From Candidatus Saccharimonadota bacterium (GTDB lineage: Bacteria; Patescibacteriota; Saccharimonadia; Saccharimonadales; Saccharimonadaceae), in contig JAFWMY010000008.1 of the NCBI GenBank assembly GCA_017545485.1, positions 1 through 64,000 of the forward strand: a stretch of 64,000 nt of DNA, written 5' to 3'. How positions within the stretch are numbered: the stretch's first letter is position 1; each line of letters starts with the position of its first letter. A model generated the notes under the pieces. It had not been told where the DNA came from, searched no databases, and saw only the letters and a program-made list of their open reading frames with translations. The translations under genes and the position numbers were made by a program. Shown here in pieces: positions 1 to 10,347 of this stretch.

Positions 1-3000
1 TTAAGTTCTGGTGCAACTACTGGCTCATCCTCTTCTGCTGTAACTACTTCATGGAATGGTAGTAGTGCTACTACTAACCAATACTTTAAGAACCTTAGAA
101 GTGATACCGGTACTGCTACGATGGTAGCTAACTGGACACCACAAGCTATTACACTTCCTACTATTTCTAAGACTGGTTATACTTGTACATGGACATATGG
201 TGGTAATTCATATGCTTCTGGTGCTTCATATACACCTACTGCTAACTCTGCAGATTCACTAGCATTTACTGCACAAGCTGCTATTAAGACTAACTTAAGT
301 CTTAAAGTTTCATTTGACTCTACATATGTATCTAGTATTAAAGTATGTAAGACTAGTGGCAATTGTTCTGGTTCTGATCTCATGGGTACTGTAACTACTT
401 CTGGCAACTCTGTATCTGGTCTTACTTATGGTGTAGCATACTACCTATATCCAACCTACACTACAGGCTCTGTCCTTAACTCATGGTCTAAAGATTCTGG
501 TGCTGTGGGTACACTTTCATCTACTTCTGCTGCTAATCCTACATATACGATTGGTGATGGGACTAATGCGGTAACGCATAGTGGCAAACGTGCTACGTAT
601 ACAGTAACATTAAGCCAATGTTCTGCTACAACCAATGGCTCTACTTCCGCTACTGCTACATATTATTCCACCACTCTTTCTGCTATCACTAATCCACAAA
701 GAGCATATACTATATCATTTGCTAACAATGTATCTGGTGCTATGGCTTCTTCTACTAGCACATTAACATCTACATATACATTTAATGGCTGGTATACTGG
801 TTCTTGTGCTAGTCCTAGTACATTAGTTGCAAGTAATGCTACTACACCTGCACTTCAAGCTAGTGTGTCTGGTTATACAGATTCTTCTAAACGTTGGACT
901 AGGACCAGTGCTGCTACATTATACGCCGGATGGACTGGACAAGCTAAGACATTACCTACAATTACTAAGACTGGTTATACTTGTGGCTGGACTACAAGCA
1001 GTACTGGTACTACTATTGAATATGCTTCTGGTGCGTCCATTACTCCTACCTCAGACCTTGCACTTAATAGTGTTTGTATTGCTAAGTCTTATACCATTAC
1101 ACTTAATAAGAATGGTGCTACTAATACTCCTACTGCATCTACTACAGTGACTTATAATAATACTACACTAGATAACATTGCTACATTACCTACTAAGGAT
1201 AATACTACTGCTACACGTACAGTTTCTGGCTTTACTAAGACTACATCTGCTAATAACTCTACAATATCATCTACTGATACACTGAATAGTACACAAACTA
1301 CTACATATACATTTAAAGGTTGGTATAAAGAGTCTGGTGCTACTAACAAGATTGCCGGTACTGGTAATACTCCTACGCTTGAAACTACTTCAAGCTATAC
1401 AACAGGTGGTAAATGGACTAATGATGGGGCTGTAACACTATATGCTGGATGGAACTCTAGCGCTGGCAACTACTCTGCCGTTACACTTCCAACCATCACT
1501 AGAACTGGTAGCACCTGTGGTTGGAGTACTAGTAGTGATGCCATTGCTATTACTTATGCTTCTGGTGCTAGTATTACACCTACTGGTAATCTTACTCTTT
1601 ATGGTGTTTGTGTAACGAATGTTGTATTAAATGGCAACGGCGCTACCACTGCGGGAACAACTTCTGTAAATGTAAAATATGGTGTTGGGGGCTTATCCAC
1701 TACAGGCGGTATAACTGCTCCTCAAAGATCTTACAGTGTTTCTGGTTGGACTTTACCTTCTTCTAATAATGCAAATGGTGCTACAGTAAACGGTGGTACT
1801 GCTCCTGGAACTCTTACTTCAACATATACATTTAATGGCTGGTACCAAGAAGCAGCAGCTACTCATAAAATTGCTGGCAGTGGTAGTACTGGTGATTTAC
1901 TTGCTAACACTGCATATACAGATTCTAATAATCAATGGAATTATACGGGGACTTCAGTTGTAACACTATATGCTGGTTGGACCGGTGGTAGTATTACTCT
2001 ACCTACTATTACTAAGACAGGTTATACTTGTGGCTGGACTACTACGGCTACTAATGCTACTACCATCACTTATGCTTCTGGCGCTAGTTTAACTCCTACC
2101 GCTAATACTACACTTTATGGTGTATGCAATATAAAGAACAACCTAAGTCTTAAAGTCTCCTTTAACTCTACCTATGTATCTAGTATTAAAGTATGTAAAA
2201 CTAGTGGCAATTGTTCTGGCTCTGATCTCATGGGTACTGTAACTACTTCTGGTAATTCTGTATCTGGTCTTACTTATGGTGTAGCATACTACCTATACCC
2301 AACCTACACTACCGGCTCTGTCCTTAACTCATGGGCTAAGGATTCTGGTGCTGTGGGTACATTATCATCTACTTCTGCTGCTAATCCTACATATACGATT
2401 GGTGATGGGACTAATGCGGTAACACATAATGGTAAATATGATACTTACACTATTACACTTAATAGAAACTGTTCTACTACTGCTACAGGTTCCACTTCTG
2501 CTACTGTAACTTATCTTGCTACTTCGCTATCTTCCATTACTGTTCCTACTTGTAGCAATGCTACTAGCACAAGAACAGTATCTGGCTTTACTAAGACTAC
2601 ATCTGCTACTAACTCTACAGTATCATCTACTACTACGCTGAATAGTACACAGACTACTACATATACATTTAATGGTTGGCATTTAACTTCTGGTACTGGT
2701 ACATTAATTGCATCTTCTGCCTCTACTCCTGCATTACAACAATCTGTGTCTGGATATACTAATGCAAGTAAACAATGGACTAAGACTAGCGGTGAGACAT
2801 TTTATGCTGGATGGAATGCTAGCACAGGGAATTATACCTCTGTGACACTTCCAACCATCACTAGAACTGGTAGCACCTGTGGTTGGAGTACTAGTAGTAC
2901 TGCTACTACCATTACTTATGCTTCTGGTAGCACACTAACACCTACTGCTAATACTACGCTTTATGGTGTATGTGTGACTAACATTACACTTAATGCTAAT

Positions 3001-6000
3001 GGCGGTACTGGTGGTACTACCAGTGCACAAGTAATATATAATGACACTAAGATTACTGCTAATAATGGTGGTACAAGTGAAGGTGGTAATATCACTAATC
3101 CAACTAGAAGTGATACTTATACAGTTTCTGGCTTTACCAAGACTACATCTGCTAATAATTCTACAGTATCATCTACTACTACCCTTAATTCTGTAAGACC
3201 ATATACATTTAATGGTTGGTATAAAGAAACTGGTGCTACTACCCAAATTGCATCTAATGCTACTAAACCTGCACTAACTGCTTCTAATGGTTATACTAAC
3301 AGCAGTAAACAATGGACCTATACTACGGCAGGGAATATTACACTTTATGCCGGTTGGACGGCTGGTAGCTTTGCTGCTGTGACACTGCCTACTATCACCA
3401 GAACTGGTAGCACCTGTGGTTGGAGCACTAGTAGTACTGCTACTACCATATCTTATGCTTCTGGTGCATCCTTTACACCTACTGGTAATACTACACTTTA
3501 TGGTGTATGTGTGAATAACATTACTATAAATAAGAGTAATTGTCCTACTACTGCAGGTGGCGCAAGTTCTGCTACAGTAAACTACAATGCTACTTCACTT
3601 AACTCATTTACTGCTCCTACATGTAGTAATGGTACTGCTTCACGTACAGTTTCTGGCTTTACTAAGACTACATCTGCTACTAACTCTACAGTTTCTGCTA
3701 CTACTACACTAACCAGCTCTGCTACTACTACTTATACATATGCTGGATTATACCAACAAAGTGGACTGACTACTTTAGTAGCAAATACTAGCCGTGCCTT
3801 ACAAGCTAGTACAACTTATACTGATGCTAACAGTAAATGGACTTATACTACAGCTTCTGCCGTGACACTTTATGCTAAGTTTAATAGTAGCACTGGCAAT
3901 TACTCTGCCGTTACACTTCCAACCATCACCAGAACTGGTAGCACCTGTGGTTGGAGTACTAGTAGTACTGCTACTACCATTACTTATGCTTCTGGTAGCA
4001 CACTAACACCTACTGCTAATACTACGCTTTATGGTGTATGTGTGACTAACATTACATTAAACAAAAATGGTGCTACTAACTCTCCTACTACATCTACAAC
4101 TGTAAATTACAATGCTACAACTTTTGGTGCCCTTGCTACACTTCCTACTAAATCTAATACTACTGCTACACGTACAGTTTCTGGTTGGACACTGCCGTCT
4201 TCTAATAATGCAGATGGTGCTACAGTAAATGGTGGTACTGCTCCTGGCACACTAAATAGTACTGCTACTGTGACACATACATTTAATGGTTGGCATGCAT
4301 CTTCTGGTACTGGCACACTAATTGCTAGTAAAGATTCTACTCCTGCTCTTCAGGCTAGTACAACATATACTAACAGTAGTAATCAATGGACTTATACCAC
4401 GGCAGGGAATATTACACTTTATGCTGGCTGGGATGATAGTACTGGTAGCTTTTCTGCAGTTACTTTACCTACCATTACTAAGACAGGCTATACTTGTGGC
4501 TGGACTACTACTGCTACTAATGCTACAACCATCACTTATGCTTCTGGTTCTAGTTTGACGCCTACTGCTAATATTACACTTTATGGTGTATGCAATATAA
4601 AGAATAACCTAAGTCTTAAAATCTCATTTGACTCTACCTATGTATCCAGCATTGCAGTTAAAACTGGTTCTGCTTCTGGCACTACAGTTGGCACAGTATC
4701 TACTAGCGGTAATAGTGTAACTGGCCTAACATATGATACTGCATATTATCTTGTACCAACCTACACTACCGGCTCTGTCCTTAACTCATGGGCTAAAGAT
4801 TCTGGTGCAGTTGGTACATTATCATCTACTTCTGCTGCTAATCCTACATATACGATTGGTGATGGGACAAATGCTGTAACTCATAGTGGTAAGAGAGCTA
4901 CATACACGGTAACACTTAAAAAATGTAGTGCTACTAATACTCCTACTAGTTCAACTACTGCTACATATTATTCTACGACTCTTGGTGCTCTTGCTACACT
5001 TCCTACTAAGTCTAGCTTTACAATTTCTGGATTCACTGCGCCGGCAGGGAATAATGCTTCTGGTGCTACCGTCTCATCTACTACATCGCTTACTGCTACT
5101 AATACCTTTAATGGTTGGCATATTGGTTCTTGTGCAAGTCCTGGTACACTGGTGGCTTCTTCTGCTTCTACACCTGCACTCCAAGCCAGTGTGTCTGGTT
5201 ATACAGATTCTTCTAAACACTGGACTAGAACTAGTGCGGCTACACTATATGCTGGCTTTACCACTCAAGCTAAAACATTACCTACTATTACTAAAACTGG
5301 TGGGTTTGCCTGTGGTTGGACAGCCACATCGTCTGGCGCTACTGACTTTACTTATGCTTCTGGTGCAAGTATTACCCCTACCGCCAATACTACACTTTAC
5401 GGTGTGTGTAAATGTCCCGCTAATACTATTTGTTATGATAAAAATGCTACCAGTGGTGTAGAAGGAACTATGGGTGGACTAACAATAACTTCAACTGCTA
5501 CTTCAGCTACCCTTCTAGCTTCTAACTATAGCAGATCTGGTTATGGCTATGCTGGTTGGAACACTAATGCTGCTGGGACTGGAACTAACTATGGGCCAAA
5601 CGAAGATATTGCCTTTACGGCTGGACAGTATTCTGCTACAGGTTTGACATTATACACTAAATGGGTTGCAAGTGCTGGAAATATTCAGAATTGGAATGGA
5701 TGTGATAGTTTAGCGTCTGGGGCAGTAACGGCTCTTACAGATCAACGAGATAACCAGGTTTATGCTATAGCTAAACTTGCTGATGGACAATGCTGGATGA
5801 TTGAGAACTTACGCTTAGAGAATAGCGGTACTGACAACTCTAACGGTTCTCTTGCTCAAGGTTATGGCGGTCAATTTGCTGGCCTAGCTGCTGCGGAAGC
5901 CGCTTGGAGAAAAGGTAACTCTGCTGCTAACAGTCTTTACTATAGTGATACTCAAAGTGGTACAGCAACTATAGATATTGGTACGTCCAACCCTGGCTTC

Positions 6001-9000
6001 CGTTTCCCACGTTATAACCATGATAACACTAACTCTAGAGCATCCAGCCCAACAGCTAACAGCACCGCTATGTACAATTATGGTAACTACTACACTTGGG
6101 CAGCCGCTATTGCAGATACTACTAACTATTCCAGCGGCGATCATGGTGCTACATCAATTTGCCCTACCGGCTGGAGAATACCTATAGGTGCTCAATCTAC
6201 AGTAGACAAAAGTTTCGGCGCTTTAAGCGTAGCTCTCGGTGGTCCAGCAGGTGGAGCAACGGCAAACTCTTCCTCAACTCCAACTGGGGCAGTGATGTCC
6301 GGTGTCTTTAGAAGCTATCCTAACAACTTCGTCTATTCTGGTCTTGTAGTTGATCAAGACTTGGTGGACTATCGTGGCTCTGGCGGCTATTATTGGTCGT
6401 CTACTACTGCCTCGGCTTACCCCGCCTATCGCTTGTCCGTGGTTTCATCTGGCGTCTATCCAGGGACGGACAACAACTTTAAGTATTATGGGGGGGCAGT
6501 GCGCTGCGTCAATAATAAAAAGTATATTCAGGATTTGACTGTTGATGAAGTTAATAATATGGCAGTAGGTGAAACGCTTGCACTATATGATAAAAGAGAT
6601 GAGGAGGTTTATAGGGTTGCAAAACTAGCAGATGGGAATGTTTGGATGCTTGATAATTTGAGATTGGGTGGTAGTTCCGCCAAAGTATTAACTCCGGATG
6701 ATACTAACATTACATTCAATTATACTTTACCTGCGAGTACGGCAAGTATTGGATCAAGCTATAATACAGCAAAAATTAATACGGATTATAAAGATACTAC
6801 GGCAACTGGTTATGGTGGCGGGAGTAAAAAAATAGGAACATTTTATAATTATTGTGCCGCAAGTGCTGGGACATATTGCCATAATGATGATGCTGGGGAT
6901 GGCTATGGCACCATAAATGTTGATATTTGCCCTGCTGGGTGGAGGTTGCCTTCTGGTGGTGGATATGGTGATTTTCAAACACTGCTGAATAATTATAGTA
7001 GTACACTTGAACCGACTAATTCGGCTAGTTTGCAATACAATCTTTCAACAGTACAAACTGGGTATTATAGTGGTTCGTCAAAAACTGGTAGTACAATAAA
7101 TTATTGGTCCTCAACTCCGACTAATGGAACTTCGGTACATAAGATGTATGTGGATGGGACAAGTGTTTCTAATACAACATCTAGTGCGCGTTATTATGGA
7201 TATTCTATCAGGTGTGTGTTTTCTCCAGAAAAAACTTTAAGCAATGTGACATATTTGCAAGATGTTACTCCTACTATTGCTAGTCTGATGACAACAAATA
7301 CAACGTATACTTTTAAAGATAAAAGAGACGAAGAATCTTATAAAGTTGCAAAACTGGCAGATGGGAATGTTTGGCTATTAGACAACTTGAGATTAGGAAG
7401 CACTTCTAGCAAGGTTTTGACGCCAGCAGACACAAATATCGTAGAGGACTTTACGTTACCGGCATCTAGTACGTCTGGGTTTACATCTGCGGCAACTAGT
7501 TATACAACTGCGGCGATTAATACTAGTTATAAGAATACTGTTCCAACGGTTACTTATGGAGCTGGCAGTGGTAAGATAGGCACTTATTATAATTATTGTG
7601 CCGCAAGTGCGGGAACATATTGTTTACCTTCTGATTTTGGAGACCATAGTAATTCAGATTATGACGTCTGCCCGGCTGGATGGAGAATGCCAACAGGAGG
7701 AGAAAGTGGGGAATATACAGCATTAAGGGGTAGTGCTGGCGGCGATATTAGAACGGTGCTATCTACGGCTAATACTGGTAATTTCTATGATGGTGCACGC
7801 GGAAATGTGAATACTGGGGGGTTATTCTGGTCGTCTTCATGGCAGGGAGATAATGCGTCTATGAGTTTCTTGTCCACTACTTCTTCAAATCTAGGGACTA
7901 TTACATATGGAGGACGCCGGTATGGCGCTTCGGTACGTTGTATTTTGAAAAATGGTAAGACTAATTCCAATAAAATATATATGCAAGATTACAATAAGTC
8001 TGATTGTGGCACACAGGCAAATAAAGGTCCAGTTGAGGTGATAGATAAGAGAGATGGATATAAATATAGCGTACGTTATATTAGTGATATGTGTTGGATG
8101 GTAAAGAATTTGCGTACTACTGGCACCATCAATGCAGAAGATTCTAATTTCTCAACAAATGCTAGCGTCAATGTTTCTCAATATGATTTGGCTGGTACTG
8201 GTTCAGGGATTCAGACTTATACTTTGCCTAGTTCACACTCTCCTTCTTATGTAACCGATAATACAAACTTCAGTTATTACCAGGCTGAAAAAATAGGTAA
8301 ATGGTATAATTTCTGTGCCGCTTCTGCTAATACAGCTTGTTCTTCATCTGCGAATGTTACTGCATCTGAGGATATTTGTCCTGCTGGTTGGCATTTAATA
8401 GACGCAAGTAATATACTCACATCTCAAATGGCTGCGGCTTACTTTACACCGGATTTTTCGCCAATGTTTGCTGGAAGTTACTATGGTTCAGGTTCTCCTC
8501 AATTTATAGGTGAGAGAGGCTATTGGTGGGCTAAGAATGGTTATAGTGGAACAAACCAACAGGGATTGTGGTATCAAAAATCATCTTCTGCCCAGTTATC
8601 AAACTGGTATAAGTATAGTGGCGTAAGTATTCGTTGTGTGAAGGATGTGGATACTGGAATGACTAAAACTATGCAAAACGTTGATTCTTGGAAGGAGCAA
8701 TTAAATATTGGTGATAAAACCACAGCTAAAGATACTAGAGATGATAATGAGTATACAGTAGCAAGATTAGCAGATGGAAGACTATGGATGCTTGATAATC
8801 TGAGACTTGGTTCTACTTCATCTATAGCACTTACATCTAGTAACACTAATATTGCAAATAACTATACTCTTCCAGCCGGTAATGTAACTAACTTTAATTC
8901 ATATACAAGTGCGCAAATTAATACCACAAATAAAGATGCGGCATCTAATGGATGGTATAATGGTGCTGGTGTAAATAAGAGAGGCGTATACTACAATTAT

Positions 9001-10116
9001 TGTGCAGCATCAGCTGGGACGTATTGTAGTTCTTCTGGAACACAGAATGCTGTCTATGATATTTGTCCGAAGGGGTGGAGATTGCCAACAAATAATGAGT
9101 TTAATAATCTTGTGAGCCAAATTGGTGCTTCGAATTTTGCCCAAGGGTTTTCTGTGAATTTAGCTGGAGTATACAGCGGTAGTAGTTTTTATTCAGGCGA
9201 AGTTGATTATTGGACTTCAACGCGATCCTCTAACACAGCTATGTATGATCTTGCTTTCGATATAGATGAGGGGATTATTCAGAATGATCCTAATAGTAGA
9301 CAGAGAGGGCAAACAATTAGATGTGTAGCTGACGAAGAAAAATATTTGCACGATGTAAACAAATGGGAGGGCGAATTATCCATAGGGGATACGACTACGG
9401 CTAAGGATTATAGAGATGGGAACGAATATACGGTTGCTAGACTTGCTGATGGAAAGGTATGGATGGTAGATAATTTGAAATTAGATCTCGTGTCGGTTCC
9501 TTATGAAAAATTGGTTGGTGCTACAAACGCTGAAAGCCAGACGTTGTATTATTTGAAGAATGGTACTGGGCCAAGTGGTGAAACAGGCCAATATGCTACC
9601 ATGGGGGTAAAGAATGGTGATTCTGGTAATTGGGTAAATTCATATGATACACCATATATATTTACACAAAACAAGGATGTTATTCCAGGCCCAATGGCTA
9701 ACGCTAATGGTTCATTGACATCCGGTATTATATACAATCATTGTGCGGCTTCAGCTGGGTCATATTGCTATCCGCTTGGTTATGGGTCTGTAGTTAATAC
9801 TACTGAGGATATTTGTCCGGCTGGGTGGAGAATGCCTACGGGTGGAGCAACGGGAGATTTTGGGGCTTTGTATACTGCTTACTCTTCTAACGTTGATAAT
9901 TTTCGTAATAACGCAGGGCTAGTTTTGTCTGGATATATGGGGAGTGGGACTGGGATAACTAATGTAAATACTGGAGGCTATTATTGGACATCTTCGCTCC
10001 TTTCCGATACTGCTAAGAGGAAAGCTATGTATGTTTATCAAGGATCGGTGAACTTTACTGATGGTTCTTCGGATAATCGTTATTGGGGTTATGCGGTTAG
10101 GTGTGTGAAAAAATGA
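1..10116 (+). CDS. Giant repetitive surface protein, InlB-like repeats plus six FISUMP-like modules (5' end missing)
   Basis: The reading frame is open from base 1, so the start lies left of the window; 3371 residues are visible. The first ~1890 residues are Thr/Ser/Gly/Ala-rich repeats of ~170 aa with the Listeria-Bacteroides (InlB B) pattern: YTFNGWY, TLYAGW, TLPTIT, TLYGVC recur about nine times. The last ~1480 residues hold six modules of ~230-270 aa with KLADGxxWMxDNLRL, YYNYCAASAGTYC, DICPAGWRxP, YYWSS and a final RCV, which match the Fibrobacter succinogenes major paralogous (FISUMP) domain. Each module has several cysteines, suggesting disulfides outside the cell. No LPXTG motif or C-terminal membrane segment is seen; the protein ends right after the sixth module. 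Likely a secreted or surface-anchored adhesin; the host-binding role is inference. The first ~5.6 kb has a narrow codon set (ACT, GCT, TCT, GGT), unlike the later modules. Confidence 0.88.
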   Translation, partial: LSSGATTGSSSSAVTTSWNGSSATTNQYFKNLRSDTGTATMVANWTPQAITLPTISKTGYTCTWTYGGNSYASGASYTPTANSADSLAFTAQAAIKTNLSLKVSFDSTYVSSIKVCKTSGNCSGSDLMGTVTTSGNSVSGLTYGVAYYLYPTYTTGSVLNSWSKDSGAVGTLSSTSAANPTYTIGDGTNAVTHSGKRATYTVTLSQCSATTNGSTSATATYYSTTLSAITNPQRAYTISFANNVSGAMASSTSTLTSTYTFNGWYTGSCASPSTLVASNATTPALQASVSGYTDSSKRWTRTSAATLYAGWTGQAKTLPTITKTGYTCGWTTSSTGTTIEYASGASITPTSDLALNSVCIAKSYTITLNKNGATNTPTASTTVTYNNTTLDNIATLPTKDNTTATRTVSGFTKTTSANNSTISSTDTLNSTQTTTYTFKGWYKESGATNKIAGTGNTPTLETTSSYTTGGKWTNDGAVTLYAGWNSSAGNYSAVTLPTITRTGSTCGWSTSSDAIAITYASGASITPTGNLTLYGVCVTNVVLNGNGATTAGTTSVNVKYGVGGLSTTGGITAPQRSYSVSGWTLPSSNNANGATVNGGTAPGTLTSTYTFNGWYQEAAATHKIAGSGSTGDLLANTAYTDSNNQWNYTGTSVVTLYAGWTGGSITLPTITKTGYTCGWTTTATNATTITYASGASLTPTANTTLYGVCNIKNNLSLKVSFNSTYVSSIKVCKTSGNCSGSDLMGTVTTSGNSVSGLTYGVAYYLYPTYTTGSVLNSWAKDSGAVGTLSSTSAANPTYTIGDGTNAVTHNGKYDTYTITLNRNCSTTATGSTSATVTYLATSLSSITVPTCSNATSTRTVSGFTKTTSATNSTVSSTTTLNSTQTTTYTFNGWHLTSGTGTLIASSASTPALQQSVSGYTNASKQWTKTSGETFYAGWNASTGNYTSVTLPTITRTGSTCGWSTSSTATTITYASGSTLTPTANTTLYGVCVTNITLNANGGTGGTTSAQVIYNDTKITANNGGTSEGGNITNPTRSDTYTVSGFTKTTSANNSTVSSTTTLNSVRPYTFNGWYKETGATTQIASNATKPALTASNGYTNSSKQWTYTTAGNITLYAGWTAGSFAAVTLPTITRTGSTCGWSTSSTATTISYASGASFTPTGNTTLYGVCVNNITINKSNCPTTAGGASSATVNYNATSLNSFTAPTCSNGTASRTVSGFTKTTSATNSTVSATTTLTSSATTTYTYAGLYQQSGLTTLVANTSRALQASTTYTDANSKWTYTTASAVTLYAKFNSSTGNYSAVTLPTITRTGSTCGWSTSSTATTITYASGSTLTPTANTTLYGVCVTNITLNKNGATNSPTTSTTVNYNATTFGALATLPTKSNTTATRTVSGWTLPSSNNADGATVNGGTAPGTLNSTATVTHTFNGWHASSGTGTLIASKDSTPALQASTTYTNSSNQWTYTTAGNITLYAGWDDSTGSFSAVTLPTITKTGYTCGWTTTATNATTITYASGSSLTPTANITLYGVCNIKNNLSLKISFDSTYVSSIAVKTGSASGTTVGTVSTSGNSVTGLTYDTAYYLVPTYTTGSVLNSWAKDSGAVGTLSSTSAANPTYTIGDGTNAVTHSGKRATYTVTLKKCSATNTPTSSTTATYYSTTLGALATLPTKSSFTISGFTAPAGNNASGATVSSTTSLTATNTFNGWHIGSCASPGTLVASSASTPALQASVSGYTDSSKHWTRTSAATLYAGFTTQAKTLPTITKTGGFACGWTATSSGATDFTYASGASITPTANTTLYGVCKCPANTICYDKNATSGVEGTMGGLTITSTATSATLLASNYSRSGYGYAGWNTNAAGTGTNYGPNEDIAFTAGQYSATGLTLYTKWVASAGNIQNWNGCDSLASGAVTALTDQRDNQVYAIAKLADGQCWMIENLRLENSGTDNSNGSLAQGYGGQFAGLAAAEAAWRKGNSAANSLYYSDTQSGTATIDIGTSNPGFRFPRYNHDNTNSRASSPTANSTAMYNYGNYYTWAAAIADTTNYSSGDHGATSICPTGWRIPIGAQSTVDKSFGALSVALGGPAGGATANSSSTPTGAVMSGVFRSYPNNFVYSGLVVDQDLVDYRGSGGYYWSSTTASAYPAYRLSVVSSGVYPGTDNNFKYYGGAVRCVNNKKYIQDLTVDEVNNMAVGETLALYDKRDEEVYRVAKLADGNVWMLDNLRLGGSSAKVLTPDDTNITFNYTLPASTASIGSSYNTAKINTDYKDTTATGYGGGSKKIGTFYNYCAASAGTYCHNDDAGDGYGTINVDICPAGWRLPSGGGYGDFQTLLNNYSSTLEPTNSASLQYNLSTVQTGYYSGSSKTGSTINYWSSTPTNGTSVHKMYVDGTSVSNTTSSARYYGYSIRCVFSPEKTLSNVTYLQDVTPTIASLMTTNTTYTFKDKRDEESYKVAKLADGNVWLLDNLRLGSTSSKVLTPADTNIVEDFTLPASSTSGFTSAATSYTTAAINTSYKNTVPTVTYGAGSGKIGTYYNYCAASAGTYCLPSDFGDHSNSDYDVCPAGWRMPTGGESGEYTALRGSAGGDIRTVLSTANTGNFYDGARGNVNTGGLFWSSSWQGDNASMSFLSTTSSNLGTITYGGRRYGASVRCILKNGKTNSNKIYMQDYNKSDCGTQANKGPVEVIDKRDGYKYSVRYISDMCWMVKNLRTTGTINAEDSNFSTNASVNVSQYDLAGTGSGIQTYTLPSSHSPSYVTDNTNFSYYQAEKIGKWYNFCAASANTACSSSANVTASEDICPAGWHLIDASNILTSQMAAAYFTPDFSPMFAGSYYGSGSPQFIGERGYWWAKNGYSGTNQQGLWYQKSSSAQLSNWYKYSGVSIRCVKDVDTGMTKTMQNVDSWKEQLNIGDKTTAKDTRDDNEYTVARLADGRLWMLDNLRLGSTSSIALTSSNTNIANNYTLPAGNVTNFNSYTSAQINTTNKDAASNGWYNGAGVNKRGVYYNYCAASAGTYCSSSGTQNAVYDICPKGWRLPTNNEFNNLVSQIGASNFAQGFSVNLAGVYSGSSFYSGEVDYWTSTRSSNTAMYDLAFDIDEGIIQNDPNSRQRGQTIRCVADEEKYLHDVNKWEGELSIGDTTTAKDYRDGNEYTVARLADGKVWMVDNLKLDLVSVPYEKLVGATNAESQTLYYLKNGTGPSGETGQYATMGVKNGDSGNWVNSYDTPYIFTQNKDVIPGPMANANGSLTSGIIYNHCAASAGSYCYPLGYGSVVNTTEDICPAGWRMPTGGATGDFGALYTAYSSNVDNFRNNAGLVLSGYMGSGTGITNVNTGGYYWTSSLLSDTAKRKAMYVYQGSVNFTDGSSDNRYWGYAVRCVKK
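290..592 (+). repeat. Long near-identical repeat, copy A
   Basis: About 300 bp coding from NLSLKVSF to NAVTH. It recurs almost unchanged at 2137-2438 and in a more diverged form at 4603-4892. The spacing shows that a higher-order block of several InlB-like units was duplicated. Confidence 0.85.
2137..2438 (+). repeat. Long near-identical repeat, copy B
   Basis: Nearly the same bases as copy A at 290-592, including the stretch coding for SGNCSGSDLMGTV and TYTTGSVLNSW; the differences are mostly silent. Confidence 0.85.
4603..4892 (+). repeat. Long repeat, copy C (partly diverged)
   Basis: Both ends match copies A and B, but the middle differs: AVKTGSASGTTVGTVST replaces the cysteine-bearing segment found in the other copies. 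Confidence 0.8.
5683..10113 (+). repeat. Six tandem FISUMP-like modules
   Basis: Modules begin near 5683, 6517, 7231, 7957, 8653 and 9337. Each has a DxRDxxxYxVAKLADGxxWM start, a CAAS(A)GTYC centre, an ICPAGWR motif and a YGxxVRCV end. The modules differ clearly in DNA sequence, so they are older duplications than the upstream repeats. Module 4 is the most diverged (RYISDMCWMVKNLR). Confidence 0.78.
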
Positions 10117-10347
10117 TAGGAATTTAGTGTAGCAGTAAAACTATATTATTTATATTATTTTTTCCATAAGCATTGTAATATAATATTTAGTGCGAAAGAT
10201 GTGTAATTAGTATGTTTTAAATAATATGGATTTGGTATAGCATTAGAGATTAATGTTTAGTGCCGGTTATTCTTATAGAAAGATATTCACGTTTTGAGAG
10301 ATAATAACATCTGTAGATATCTCAATCTTTATATTTATTAGAGCTAA
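10117..10347. other. Intergenic region between convergent genes
   Basis: An A+T-rich 231-bp gap with no convincing ORF. TTTAGTG occurs three times (10123, 10186, 10256). A weak imperfect hairpin around 10297-10333 (GAGATA/TATCTC) could help end transcription. No strong T-tract terminator is seen. Confidence 0.4.

Larger units (their letters stand above)
1..5660 (+). repeat. InlB-like repeat array inside the giant surface protein
   Basis: About nine complete units of roughly 500-550 bp plus a partial one at the left edge. Each unit carries the YTFxGW(Y/H) core (near bases 776, 1303, 1820, 2660, 3195, 3725, 4270, 5100 and 5540), then LYAGW, TLPTIT and LYGVC. Neighbouring units are so similar at DNA level that recombination between them could change the copy number. 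Confidence 0.8.

Noticed and set aside
4928-5461. 177-aa Leu-rich ORF (and similar ones at 827-1150 and 4322-4558) within the adhesin
   Set aside because: Out-of-frame reading of the repetitive, low-complexity adhesin DNA; protein is almost only Leu/Val/His.
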